From: JAJPKK01 sp963702755
GTDB lineage: Bacteria > Pseudomonadota > Alphaproteobacteria > Rhizobiales > Xanthobacteraceae
Direction: 5' to 3'
DNA length: 64,000 nt
Assembly: GCA_963702755.1 (NCBI GenBank)
Contig: CAVPDZ010000010.1
Coordinates: forward strand, 124,001 to 188,000
Shown here: positions 36,035 to 43,679 of the stretch, piece by piece
How the letters are laid out: every line of letters begins with the position of its first letter
Position numbering within the stretch: the stretch's first letter is position 1
Position numbers and translations under genes: made by a program
The notes under the pieces: generated by a model
Seen by the model: only the letters and a program-made list of their open reading frames with translations
What the model was told of the DNA's origin: nothing
The model's database searches: none

Positions 36035-37222
36035 ATGGCTGAACGCGAACTGCGCACGATGATCGATTCCGCGCCTGCTGCCACTGCCCAGCGAGAGTTT
36101 GCGGCGCCGGCGCCGCGCGCGAACGGCAGCGCGCGCGAGAGCCGCGAATCCTGGTTTGGTCGCGTGATCCGTTCGGTATTCGGAATCAGTCCCACATCGG
36201 TCCGCACCGATCTCAAGGTGCTGCTCGACGACACCGCCGCCGAAACTGATTTTTCTCCTGATGAAAGCAGGATGCTCAAGAACATCCTGAGCCTGCGGGA
36301 GCGGCGGCTTGACGACCTGATGGTGCCACGCGGCGATATTGTCGCGGTCCAGCAGGACATTCCCCTCGGCGAACTCGTGAAGGTGTTCGAAAATGCCGCT
36401 CACTCGCGGCTCGTCGTCTACAACGACACCCTCGACGAACCGGTCGGCATGGTTCACATCCGCGACCTGATCGCTTTCATGACCGCGCGCGCAACCGTGG
36501 CGCCGGAAGTCAATGCCGCCCGTGCGAAGCCGCTGCCGGCGGGGCTCGATTTCGCCGCCATCGATCTCGCGATGCCGTTGTCGACAACCAAGATCATCCG
36601 CACCATTTTGTTCGTGCCGCCGTCGATGCCGGCAATCGATCTGCTTGCCAAGATGCAGGCGACGCGCATCCATCTCGCGCTGGTCATCGACGAGTATGGC
36701 GGGACCGACGGCCTCGCCTCGATCGAGGACATCGTCGAGGAAATTGTCGGCGACATTGAAGACGAGCATGACGAGGCGAGCGAACATACGATCATCCGCC
36801 AGCCCGACGGGTCATTCCTGGCCATGGGCCGCGCGAGCCTCGAAGAGGCCATCAAGGTGATCGGCGATCAGTTTGATGTCGGTGCCGCTTCCGAGGAGGT
36901 CGACACCATCGCGGGATACATCGTCACGCTGATCGGCCGCGTGCCCGTGCGCGGCGAACTGGTCTCTGGTCCGGGCGAGTTCGAGATCGAAATCCTCGAC
37001 GCTGATCCGCGGCGCGTGAAGCGCGTGCGCATTTACCCCCGCAAGCAGCCGCGACGCGCTGCCGATCGCGGCGCTGTCCGCCGCACCGAGGGGGCCGGTC
37101 GTCCAGCCGCGCCGTCAGTGCCGGCTCCAATGGAAACACCCGAGCAGCCGGCTACGCCAACAGGAGGCGCTGTCCACGCCGTCGACGCCGAGTCCCAAGC
37201 CGAGGTGGTATCGAAGCCGTGA
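36035..37222 (+). CDS. HlyC/CorC family transporter (CBS-pair and CorC_HlyC domains)
   Basis: A 395-residue protein without the DUF21 membrane domain, like CorC/YbeX. A CBS pair occupies about 100-245 (DDLMVPRGDIVAVQQDIPL, AHSRLVVYNDTLDEPVGMVHIRDLI) and a CorC_HlyC transporter-associated domain about 265-350. The last 50 residues are Pro/Ala-rich and probably disordered. Linked to Mg2+/Co2+ efflux. The ATG at 36035 is chosen over a TTG at 36023 that overlaps the ybeY stop (TTGA); neither has a strong ribosome-binding site. The GTGA at the 3' end couples it to lnt. Confidence 0.9.
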   Translation: MAERELRTMIDSAPAATAQREFAAPAPRANGSARESRESWFGRVIRSVFGISPTSVRTDLKVLLDDTAAETDFSPDESRMLKNILSLRERRLDDLMVPRGDIVAVQQDIPLGELVKVFENAAHSRLVVYNDTLDEPVGMVHIRDLIAFMTARATVAPEVNAARAKPLPAGLDFAAIDLAMPLSTTKIIRTILFVPPSMPAIDLLAKMQATRIHLALVIDEYGGTDGLASIEDIVEEIVGDIEDEHDEASEHTIIRQPDGSFLAMGRASLEEAIKVIGDQFDVGAASEEVDTIAGYIVTLIGRVPVRGELVSGPGEFEIEILDADPRRVKRVRIYPRKQPRRAADRGAVRRTEGAGRPAAPSVPAPMETPEQPATPTGGAVHAVDAESQAEVVSKP

Positions 37223-38799
37223 ATTGGTTCAAGCTCGCCCAACCGGTCATTCTGGCTTGGGGTTGGCGCAGGGCGTTGATGGCATTTCTGGCTGGCGCCG
37301 CCGCGACGCTCGCGATGGCGCCCATCAACTTCTGGCCGGTGATGTTCGTGACATTCCCGGTCATTGTCTGGCTGCTTGACGGCGCCGGCACCGCGCGGTG
37401 GGGCGGCATTGCATCGGGCTTTTTGGTCGGCTGGTGGTTCGGCTTCGGGTATTTCCTTGCCGGGCTCTATTGGATCGGCAATGCATTTCTAGTCGACGCA
37501 AAGATTTTCGGCTGGCTGCTGCCGTTTGCGGTTACGCTGCTGCCGGCTGGGCTCGCCGTATTCACTGGGCTTGGGTGCGCCGTAGCTCGCCTGCTGTGGC
37601 GACCAGGCGCATGGCGGATCATGACGCTTGCGGCGGCGCTGTCGTCGGCCGAATGGCTGCGTGGCCACGTGCTGACCGGGTTTCCCTGGAACACGTTCGG
37701 CTATGCGCTCACGACGCCGCTGGCGCTCGCCCAGAGTGTTTCTCTGTTCGGCATCTGGAGCCTGACATTCATCGCGATCGCGGTGTTCGCGAGCCCCGCG
37801 GTGCTGGCAGATGATCCCAAGGAGACGCCGCGACGGTGGCTGCCGTTGGGCTTGGCAGTCATCGTCCTCATTGCGCTTGGAGCGTTTGGCGCGCTCCGCC
37901 TCGCACGCAACCCGACCGAAATGGTCGCCGGCGTGCACCTGCGGATCATGCAGCCGAACATTCCACAGGACGAGCGTTTCAACTTCGGCGCCAAAGCGCA
38001 GATCATGAGCCGTTATCTCGCGTTGTCGGAAAGCGGTGACAAGGGTCTGCGCGGCGTTACCCACCTGATCTGGCCGGAATCGGCATTTCCGTTTTTTCTG
38101 ACGCGCCAGCCTGACGCGTTGGCCGCCATCGCCAAGATGCTGGAGCCCGGCGCGTTGCTGATCACCGGCGCCGCCAGTCTCGCCGAACCGACGCCTGCAC
38201 GTGCCGGCATGCGCGCATACAATTCCGTCTACGTGATCGACCGCAACGGCACGCTGCTGGCGCGCTACGACAAGCTTCATCTCGTGCCGTTCGGCGAGTA
38301 TCTGCCGTTTCAGGACACGCTCGAGCGTCTCGGATTTTTGCAGCTCACAAAGGTGCAGGGCGGCTTCATCGCCGGCGACCAGCGCCACAAGATCGCGACG
38401 GCCGGGGCGCCCGATTTCCTGCCGCTCATTTGCTACGAGATCATTTTCCCGGGCGAGGCGGTGCCGAACGGCCAACGTCCCGGATGGATGCTCAATGTCA
38501 CCAACGACGCCTGGTTCGGCATCAGCGCCGGACCATTTCAGCATTTCCAGCAGGCGCGGGTGCGCGCAATCGAGGAAGGACTGCCGATGGTGCGCGCTGC
38601 CAACGACGGAATTTCTGCTGTGGTCGATCCGCTTGGACGCATCGTTTCGTCGTTGCAGCTTGGTCAGGAAGGTATCCTCGACGCGCCTCTTCCACGACCT
38701 TTGGTTTCTACAACTTATGAGGGTATTAGGGATGAGGCCTTCATAGTAGTTGTGAGTGCCACCCTATTATTAAGTTTCGCGATGCGGCTCCGTAGGTAG
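37219..38799 (+). CDS. lnt: apolipoprotein N-acyltransferase
   Basis: A 526-residue inner-membrane enzyme that adds the third acyl chain to lipoproteins. About six N-terminal membrane helices are followed by a nitrilase-like periplasmic domain with the catalytic triad Glu287 (IWPESAFPF), Lys352 (YDKLHLVPFGEYLPF) and Cys405 (LICYEIIFPGE), spaced 65 and 53 residues apart as in E. coli Lnt. In Sinorhizobium the same gene is actA, needed for acid tolerance, and is followed by phrR as here. Starts with GTG inside the corC stop. A final membrane helix is at the C-terminus. Confidence 0.96.
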   Translation: MNWFKLAQPVILAWGWRRALMAFLAGAAATLAMAPINFWPVMFVTFPVIVWLLDGAGTARWGGIASGFLVGWWFGFGYFLAGLYWIGNAFLVDAKIFGWLLPFAVTLLPAGLAVFTGLGCAVARLLWRPGAWRIMTLAAALSSAEWLRGHVLTGFPWNTFGYALTTPLALAQSVSLFGIWSLTFIAIAVFASPAVLADDPKETPRRWLPLGLAVIVLIALGAFGALRLARNPTEMVAGVHLRIMQPNIPQDERFNFGAKAQIMSRYLALSESGDKGLRGVTHLIWPESAFPFFLTRQPDALAAIAKMLEPGALLITGAASLAEPTPARAGMRAYNSVYVIDRNGTLLARYDKLHLVPFGEYLPFQDTLERLGFLQLTKVQGGFIAGDQRHKIATAGAPDFLPLICYEIIFPGEAVPNGQRPGWMLNVTNDAWFGISAGPFQHFQQARVRAIEEGLPMVRAANDGISAVVDPLGRIVSSLQLGQEGILDAPLPRPLVSTTYEGIRDEAFIVVVSATLLLSFAMRLRR

Positions 38800-39021
38800 C
38801 TTCACAGCCAAACAGTCGTGAATAGTGGCTAAGTCTATCAGCAACACTCAGTAACATTCCCAAAAACTGCAACCTCATTAAGAAAACTGCATCTAAATTG
38901 TTGTTGTAACACAATTTTATTGTGTTTTTACGTCATTAGTTGCATGAGAAACGCCTCAAATTGTGATTTTGACCGACCGGTAAATCTCGCCGGGGCGAAA
39001 GGATTAAGGAGCGACATTGTG
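38800..39021 (+). promoter_or_regulatory. AT-rich leader/promoter region of the praR-type regulator
   Basis: The lowest-GC stretch of the window (about 38830-38960), clearly unlike its surroundings, directly upstream of the XRE regulator gene. Inside it AACACAAT (38908-38915) and ATTGTGTT (38919-38926) form a perfect 8-bp inverted repeat with a TTT centre, followed by three T. It could be an operator for an HTH dimer (perhaps autoregulation) or a weak terminator for lnt. I cannot fix a -35/-10 pair with confidence. Confidence 0.55.
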
Positions 39022-39441
39022 ATGGCCAAGAAGGCGCCCAACCCAATCGATAAGCACGTGGGCAGCCGGGTGCGAATGCGACGCATGATGTTGGGAATGA
39101 GCCAGGAAAAACTCGGCGATGCTCTCGGGCTTACCTTCCAGCAGGTGCAGAAATACGAAAAAGGTACGAACCGTATCGGCGCCAGCCGACTGCAACAGAT
39201 TTCCCTTATTCTTCAGGTGCCGGTTTCATTCTTTTTCGAAGGGGCGCCTAACCTCGTCGATCCTCCCGGGCAGAAGGGCCTCGAAGAGGCGCCATCGCCG
39301 GCTTATGTCTCCGACTTTCTCGCAACCTCCGACGGCCTCGCTTTGACCAAGGCGTTCATGCGCATTCCGGACGCCAAATTGCGCCGGCGCATCGTCGAAC
39401 TCGTGCGGCAGATCGCTGGCGAAGGCGATGAAGTGAGCTGA
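39022..39441 (+). CDS. praR: XRE-family HTH transcriptional regulator, PraR/PhrR-like
   Basis: A 139-residue cytosolic DNA-binding protein. The Cro/CI helix-turn-helix is at about 12-67 (VGSRVRMRRMMLGMSQEKLGDALGLTFQQVQKYEKGTNRIGASRLQQIS), with a short C-terminal dimer part. Sequence and context (directly between lnt/actA and metK) match PraR/PhrR of rhizobia, which controls attachment, quorum-sensing and symbiosis genes and is stress- or pH-responsive in some species. AAGGAG at 39006-39011 serves either the ATG at 39022 or a GTG three bases earlier. The upstream palindrome may be its own operator. Confidence 0.85.
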   Translation: MAKKAPNPIDKHVGSRVRMRRMMLGMSQEKLGDALGLTFQQVQKYEKGTNRIGASRLQQISLILQVPVSFFFEGAPNLVDPPGQKGLEEAPSPAYVSDFLATSDGLALTKAFMRIPDAKLRRRIVELVRQIAGEGDEVS

Positions 39442-39447
39442 CAAAGA

Positions 39448-39465
39448 GCCCCGCGCCTGCGGGGC
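39448..39465 (+). terminator. hairpin after the praR-type gene
   Basis: GCCCCGC (39448-39454) and GCGGGGC (39459-39465) form a perfect 7-bp stem with a GCCT loop, seven bases after the stop codon. No T run follows, so it is a terminator-like or 3'-protecting hairpin rather than a classical intrinsic terminator. Confidence 0.5.
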
Positions 39466-39576
39466 GATGGCCCATTTGCGCCCAATTCTGCCCACATCTT
39501 GACCCCGCGCGGCGCCGCTGCAAGAACAGCGCGCTAAAGGCGATGAAGCGATCGGTTTCGCGTCGCCTCAAAGCTT

Positions 39577-40782
39577 ATGGAGAGCAATTTGTCGCGCGGA
39601 AGCTATCTGTTCACGAGTGAATCCGTTTCCGAGGGTCATCCCGACAAGGTTTGCGACCGCATTTCAGACGAGGTCGTCGACGCGTTTTTCGACGTCGCGC
39701 CGCGCCACGGCTGGGACCCGCGCCAGGTGCGGGTCGCGTGCGAAACGCTCGCGACGACGAACCGCGTGGTGATTGCCGGCGAGACCCGCGGACCGTCGGC
39801 GATTACGCGCGATTACGTTTCCCATCTCGCCCGCCTCGCGATCAAAGATATCGGCTACGAGCAGCCCGGATTTCATTGGGAGAAGGCTTCGATTGAGGTT
39901 TATCTCCACGCCCAATCGAGCGATATCGCCCAGGGCGTCGACTCCGCGGGCAACAAGGACGAGGGCGCCGGCGACCAGGGCATCATGTTCGGCTACGCCT
40001 GCCGCGAAACGCCGGAGCTGATGCCGGCACCGCTCTACTATGCCCATCGCATTCTCAAGCTGATGTCGGAGGCGCGCCGCTCGGGCGAGACCAGTGCGCT
40101 GGGTCCCGATGCCAAGAGCCAGGTGACGATCCGCTACGAAGACGGCAAGCCGGTCGAGGCCACGCAAATCGTCGTCTCAACGCAGCACTATGACGAGGGC
40201 CTCTCCTCCCACGATATCCAATCCATAGTGGAGCCCTATGTCCGCAAGGCGTTGCCGGCGGGCTGGATCACCAAGCACACGGTGTGGCACGTCAATCCGA
40301 CCGGCAAGTTCGTGATCGGCGGTCCCGACGGCGATTGCGGCCTCACGGGTCGCAAGATCATCGTCGACACCTACGGCGGCGCGGCGCCCCATGGCGGCGG
40401 CGCTTTCTCCGGCAAGGATCCCACGAAGGTCGATCGCTCGGCCGCCTATGCGGCGCGCTATCTCGCCAAGAACGTCGTCGCGGCAGGGCTCGCCGACCGC
40501 TGCACGATCCAGATCGCCTACGCCATCGGTGTCGCCAAGCCGCTGTCGCTCTATGTGGATTGCTACGGGACCGCGAAAGTCGCCGAGGCGCGCGTGGAGA
40601 AGCTGCTCGGCGAGGTGATGGATCTGTCGCCGCGCGGTATTCGCGAGCACCTCGGCCTCAATCGCCCGATTTATGCCCGCACGAGTTCGTATGGTCATTT
40701 CGGTCGTCCGCCCGATGCAGATGGCGGTTTTTCCTGGGAACGCACCGACCTCGTTGATGAGCTGCGCCGCAGCGCGAGCTGA
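39577..40782 (+). CDS. metK: methionine adenosyltransferase
   Basis: A 401-residue cytosolic enzyme making S-adenosylmethionine from methionine and ATP. Signatures: SEGHPDKVCDRISDEVVDAF, GAGDQGIMFGYA, GDCGLTGRKIIVDTYGG and GGGAFSGKDPTKVDRSAAYAARYLAK. The ATG at 39577 has no clear ribosome-binding site; a TTG at 39589 has GGAGAG just before it and would give a start nearer the usual family N-terminus (SRGSYLFTSESV). The 135-base leader was checked for a SAM riboswitch; I could not recognise one. Confidence 0.96.
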   Translation: MESNLSRGSYLFTSESVSEGHPDKVCDRISDEVVDAFFDVAPRHGWDPRQVRVACETLATTNRVVIAGETRGPSAITRDYVSHLARLAIKDIGYEQPGFHWEKASIEVYLHAQSSDIAQGVDSAGNKDEGAGDQGIMFGYACRETPELMPAPLYYAHRILKLMSEARRSGETSALGPDAKSQVTIRYEDGKPVEATQIVVSTQHYDEGLSSHDIQSIVEPYVRKALPAGWITKHTVWHVNPTGKFVIGGPDGDCGLTGRKIIVDTYGGAAPHGGGAFSGKDPTKVDRSAAYAARYLAKNVVAAGLADRCTIQIAYAIGVAKPLSLYVDCYGTAKVAEARVEKLLGEVMDLSPRGIREHLGLNRPIYARTSSYGHFGRPPDADGGFSWERTDLVDELRRSAS

Positions 40783-40800
40783 TTTCGTCATCGGTAGCGT

Positions 40801-40827
40801 CGGCAGACAAACTGCCGCATAGCGGCA
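40801..40827 (+). promoter_or_regulatory. two mutually exclusive hairpins between metK and trmB
   Basis: CGGCAG (40801-40806) pairs with CTGCCG (40812-40817) around ACAAA. TGCCGC (40813-40818) also pairs with GCGGCA (40822-40827) around ATA. The two stems share CTGCCGC and cannot form together. They lie about 20 bases before the trmB start. Base pairing is exact; function is speculative. Confidence 0.4.
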
Positions 40828-40847
40828 ACGCGCTCAATACGCTGCCT

Positions 40848-41651
40848 ATGGCCGACGATGATGCCCGCACGCGACACGAACTCCGCGGCTTCTTCGGCCG
40901 CCGCAAGGGCCATCGGCTGCGGTCGCATCATGCCGGGTTGATTGAGACGCTGCTGCCGCAGCTCGCGCTCGTTCTCGATGATCCTGCACCACCCGATCTC
41001 GCGCAGCTATTCAACCGCCCGGTCGACGCGGTTCGGCTCGAAATTGGCTTTGGCGGCGGGGAAAATCTGATCGCTGAGGCGGCGGGCCATCCACAGCACG
41101 GCTTCATCGGATGCGAGCCGTTCATCAATGGCATGGCGAAGATCCTGGCGCTGATCGAAACTGGGGGCCATGACAACGTCCGCCTCTATGCGGGTGACGC
41201 CATCGAACTCCTGAGCTGGCTTCCGGCGGCTTCGCTCGCCGGAGTTGACCTTCTCTATCCCGATCCTTGGCCGAAACGGCGTCATTGGAAGCGGCGCTTC
41301 GTTCAAGATCACACGATCGCGATGTTGGCCGGCGTCATGCGACCAGGCGCCCTGTTCCGCTTCGCAACCGATGTGCCCGATTACGCCGCCTGGACGCTGG
41401 AGCGGCTCCTCCATGCGCCGGATTTTCTCTGGAGCGCGGAGCGTGCCGACGATTGGCGCCGGCCGTGGGCTGGTTTCGCCGGCACGCGCTACGAGGCCAA
41501 AGCGAAGCGCGAGGGTCGGACACCCTGCTATCTCGTGTTTCGACGAACTGCGACGCCGCGTCAGGGCGATGCTTATCGCGATGGGTCAGCCGAGCGGTCG
41601 CGCCAGAAGGAAAGCACTCGGATGGCGCTTGGCTCCGACAGACGTTCGTAA
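40848..41651 (+). CDS. trmB: tRNA (guanosine(46)-N7)-methyltransferase TrmB
   Basis: A 267-residue SAM-dependent enzyme that methylates G46 of tRNA. SAM-binding motif VRLEIGFGGGENLIAEA, then FIGCEPFINGMAKIL, the TrmB-specific LLYPDPWPKRRHWKRRFVQ, and the C-terminal TRYEAKAKREGRTPCYLVF. The tail after CYLVFRRT is about 35 residues longer than usual and overlaps, on the opposite strand, the last 79 bases of the DUF2336 gene. Follows metK as in other rhizobia. Confidence 0.93.
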   Translation: MADDDARTRHELRGFFGRRKGHRLRSHHAGLIETLLPQLALVLDDPAPPDLAQLFNRPVDAVRLEIGFGGGENLIAEAAGHPQHGFIGCEPFINGMAKILALIETGGHDNVRLYAGDAIELLSWLPAASLAGVDLLYPDPWPKRRHWKRRFVQDHTIAMLAGVMRPGALFRFATDVPDYAAWTLERLLHAPDFLWSAERADDWRRPWAGFAGTRYEAKAKREGRTPCYLVFRRTATPRQGDAYRDGSAERSRQKESTRMALGSDRRS

Positions 41652-42595
41652 TGGCTCCGCACCTCGTCGAGATTCGGTTGCCGACCATGGCGCAACACGA
41701 CGATTGATCGCAGCGTCGGCCAGCTGATGCCGAGCGCTCGCCCGATGATCAAAAGCCCGTCGAGCCGCTCGCCGGCAAACAGCCGGTCAATCCGATCGAT
41801 CGGAACGCGCGACAATGCCGACAATGCCGCCACGGTTTCGGCGCGTTGGCCGCACTCCGCAAAAGCGTGGAGTTGCGCGGCATCAAGCTTGCCCTCGTTC
41901 ACCAAGGTCAGTATGGCGCTCTGGGCCTCACGATAGAGGATCGTCTTCTGGCCGTCCTTGCCATATGCCACAACGATCAGGCGCTGACGCACCGCTGCGG
42001 ACGCATCACGGACGAGCCGACGCAGCAGGCCCGCCGGAATATCAGGGCGAAGGCCAAGCGTTTCGACAAGAGCGTCATCGCCGGCCGCCCGCGTGACCAG
42101 AGTTCCAAATCCAAAATCGGAAAACTGTGCGCCGGGGTTGGATGCGACGGCGTGCAAAATGCCGCCGTCGCCGCGCTCGACGAGGACGTCAGTGACCGGC
42201 GGCGCGATCATCTCGCGCTGCGCGATGGCAGCGAGATGCGGCAAACTCATTCGCGCCGCAACAGCCGCGAGCTCGAGGTCCGGCAAGCACGGCGAAAGGC
42301 GCAGAACAGGGCCTGCAACCGCGATGTCATCGTGATTGGCGAAGCGTCGCACGAGGCCAAGCGGCGCATTAGAAACGGGCGCAATTCTATTCGCGATTCC
42401 GCTGAGCGTGGTGGCTTCGGTCTGATCGACAAGGCGACACAGGATGTCGCCGAACAGCGCAATGTGCTCAGCGCCAAAGCGATCAGCCCCGCCGATGAAA
42501 AGATCGGTGAGCCGCTCAGCCATCTCGGTGAGCTTGGTGGCTGATCCCTGTCGAATACAGCCTTCGAGTTCGGGTATCAGGACGGCAAAGGACAC
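41573..42595 (-). CDS. DUF2336 domain-containing protein
   Basis: A 340-residue, mainly helical, HEAT-like cytosolic protein with repeated units such as ERLTDLFIGGADRFGAEHIALFGDIL and ASNPGAQFSDFGFGTLVTRAAGDDALVETLG. Matches the alphaproteobacterial DUF2336 family in pattern; function unknown. The GTG at 42595 gives a normal start (SFAVLIPELEGCIRQGS), but I see no ribosome-binding site; an ATG at about 42520 is an alternative. Convergent with trmB, with a 79-base antisense overlap of coding ends. It is divergent from the rimP operon. Confidence 0.82.
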   Translation of the reverse strand: MSFAVLIPELEGCIRQGSATKLTEMAERLTDLFIGGADRFGAEHIALFGDILCRLVDQTEATTLSGIANRIAPVSNAPLGLVRRFANHDDIAVAGPVLRLSPCLPDLELAAVAARMSLPHLAAIAQREMIAPPVTDVLVERGDGGILHAVASNPGAQFSDFGFGTLVTRAAGDDALVETLGLRPDIPAGLLRRLVRDASAAVRQRLIVVAYGKDGQKTILYREAQSAILTLVNEGKLDAAQLHAFAECGQRAETVAALSALSRVPIDRIDRLFAGERLDGLLIIGRALGISWPTLRSIVVLRHGRQPNLDEVRSHYERLSEPSAIRVLSFWRDRSADPSR

Positions 42596-42801
42596 AGGAG
42601 GGGATCCGGTGAGCGTGAGTTTACTTCACGGGGTCACATACCAAGGAACCCTCAACGAACGGTTAGACGGAAAATGCCGAACCGCGGCGGAGAGCGGCTA
42701 TCGAGCGGCAACAATCGGGGAGTATGCGCCAGCCTTAAGGAAGGGTGACCCGGATCGTGAAACTTTCGTCCACACCGGATTGCGAACCCTAAGGATCGGC
42801 C

Positions 42802-42831
42802 TTGCGCGACAGCGGCCAAGCGTTATATAAG
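42802..42831 (+). promoter_or_regulatory. putative promoter of the rimP-nusA-infB operon leader
   Basis: TTGCGC (42802-42807) and TATATA (42824-42829) are spaced 16 bases apart, a good housekeeping sigma promoter by eye. It lies about 130 bases before rimP, ahead of a hairpin and an intrinsic terminator. TTATAT or TATAAG in the same run are alternative -10 elements. Confidence 0.5.
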
Positions 42832-42855
42832 CGGCGTCAACTAAACATCTCATAG

Positions 42856-42875
42856 CGATCGATTAACGTCGATCG
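42856..42875 (+). promoter_or_regulatory. leader hairpin upstream of the rimP terminator
   Basis: CGATCGA (42856-42862) and TCGATCG (42869-42875) form a perfect 7-bp stem with a six-base loop (TTAACG). It sits between the putative promoter and the terminator and would be the first structure made in the leader RNA. Confidence 0.5.
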
Positions 42876-42882
42876 GATCGTG

Positions 42883-42915
42883 AGAGTGGGCCCCGCCCGG
42901 GACCCGCTCTTTTTT
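42883..42915 (+). terminator. intrinsic terminator in the rimP leader (possible attenuator)
   Basis: AGAGTGGGCCCC (42883-42894) pairs with GGGACCCGCTCT (42899-42910), with one mismatch and one wobble, around a four-base loop. Six T (42910-42915) follow. It is the clearest rho-independent terminator in the window, placed 48 bases before rimP and after the promoter. It either ends a short leader RNA of about 80 bases or attenuates the whole operon. Confidence 0.75.
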
Positions 42916-42962
42916 ATTACCGCAATCGGCGGACCGGGCACGACATAAAGTCAAGACATCGA

Positions 42963-43676
42963 ATGGTGACTGACGCACGCGCTATGGCTGATACTGCAAC
43001 GCCCGATGAGGCGCTTGCGGAGCCGCGTCTCATTGCCGAAACGGGAGTGGCGGCGCGGGTAGCCGCGATCGTTTCGCCGGTGTTGGTCGCACTGGGATTT
43101 CGGCTGGTGCGGGTCAAGGTGTCGGGGCTTGACGGGTGCACCGTGCAAGTGATGGCGGAGCGCCCCGATGGCACGATGATCGTCGAAGATTGCGAGGCGG
43201 TTTCCCGCGCGTTGTCGCCGGTGCTCGATGCCGCCGATCCGATCGATCGCGCCTACCGTCTTGAGATCTCATCGCCCGGGCTTGACCGACCCTTGGTTCG
43301 GCGCTCGGATTTCGAACGCCACATCGGTGCCACGGTGAAGATCGAACTCGCGACCCCGCGCGAAGGTCAACGGCGGTTCCGCGGTGTCATCACCGCAGTC
43401 GAAGATAATGGTGTGCTTATCCGTATCGACGGCGCGGCGGCCGGCAAAGAAACCGTTGTGCTGGCATTCGACGACATGGGCGACGCCAAGCTCGTGCTGA
43501 CGGACGAATTGATCGCAGCGTCGCTTCGTCGCGGCAAGGCCGAGGGGCAAGCCCCGCGCCATGTCGCCGACGCCAGACCGCGGTACGATCACCGCTCGCG
43601 TCAGTCCATCAAAAATGGTCGTGCCTCCGGTGACTCTCCGGCGGTATCGCGGACCAAAGCTGAACAAGGAGACTAA
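42963..43676 (+). CDS. rimP: ribosome maturation factor RimP
   Basis: A 237-residue 30S assembly factor, first gene of the block. N-terminal alpha/beta domain (about 30-110): VSPVLVALGFRLVRVKVSG, YRLEISSPGLDRPLVRRSDFERHIGATVKIEL; then the SH3-like domain to about 180. The last 50 residues (RHVADARPRYDHRSRQ...) are basic and disordered, and the N-terminus is about 20 residues longer than in E. coli. Both extensions are usual for this group. The ATG at 42963 is used; an ATG at 42984 is possible. Followed by nusA three bases later. Confidence 0.94.
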   Translation: MVTDARAMADTATPDEALAEPRLIAETGVAARVAAIVSPVLVALGFRLVRVKVSGLDGCTVQVMAERPDGTMIVEDCEAVSRALSPVLDAADPIDRAYRLEISSPGLDRPLVRRSDFERHIGATVKIELATPREGQRRFRGVITAVEDNGVLIRIDGAAAGKETVVLAFDDMGDAKLVLTDELIAASLRRGKAEGQAPRHVADARPRYDHRSRQSIKNGRASGDSPAVSRTKAEQGD

Positions 43677-43679
43677 CAC

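Noticed and set aside
39466..39576. SAM riboswitch in the metK leader
   Set aside because: No recognisable SAM-II, SAM-V or SAM/SAH core; the leader is short and holds only a hairpin right after the praR-type gene.
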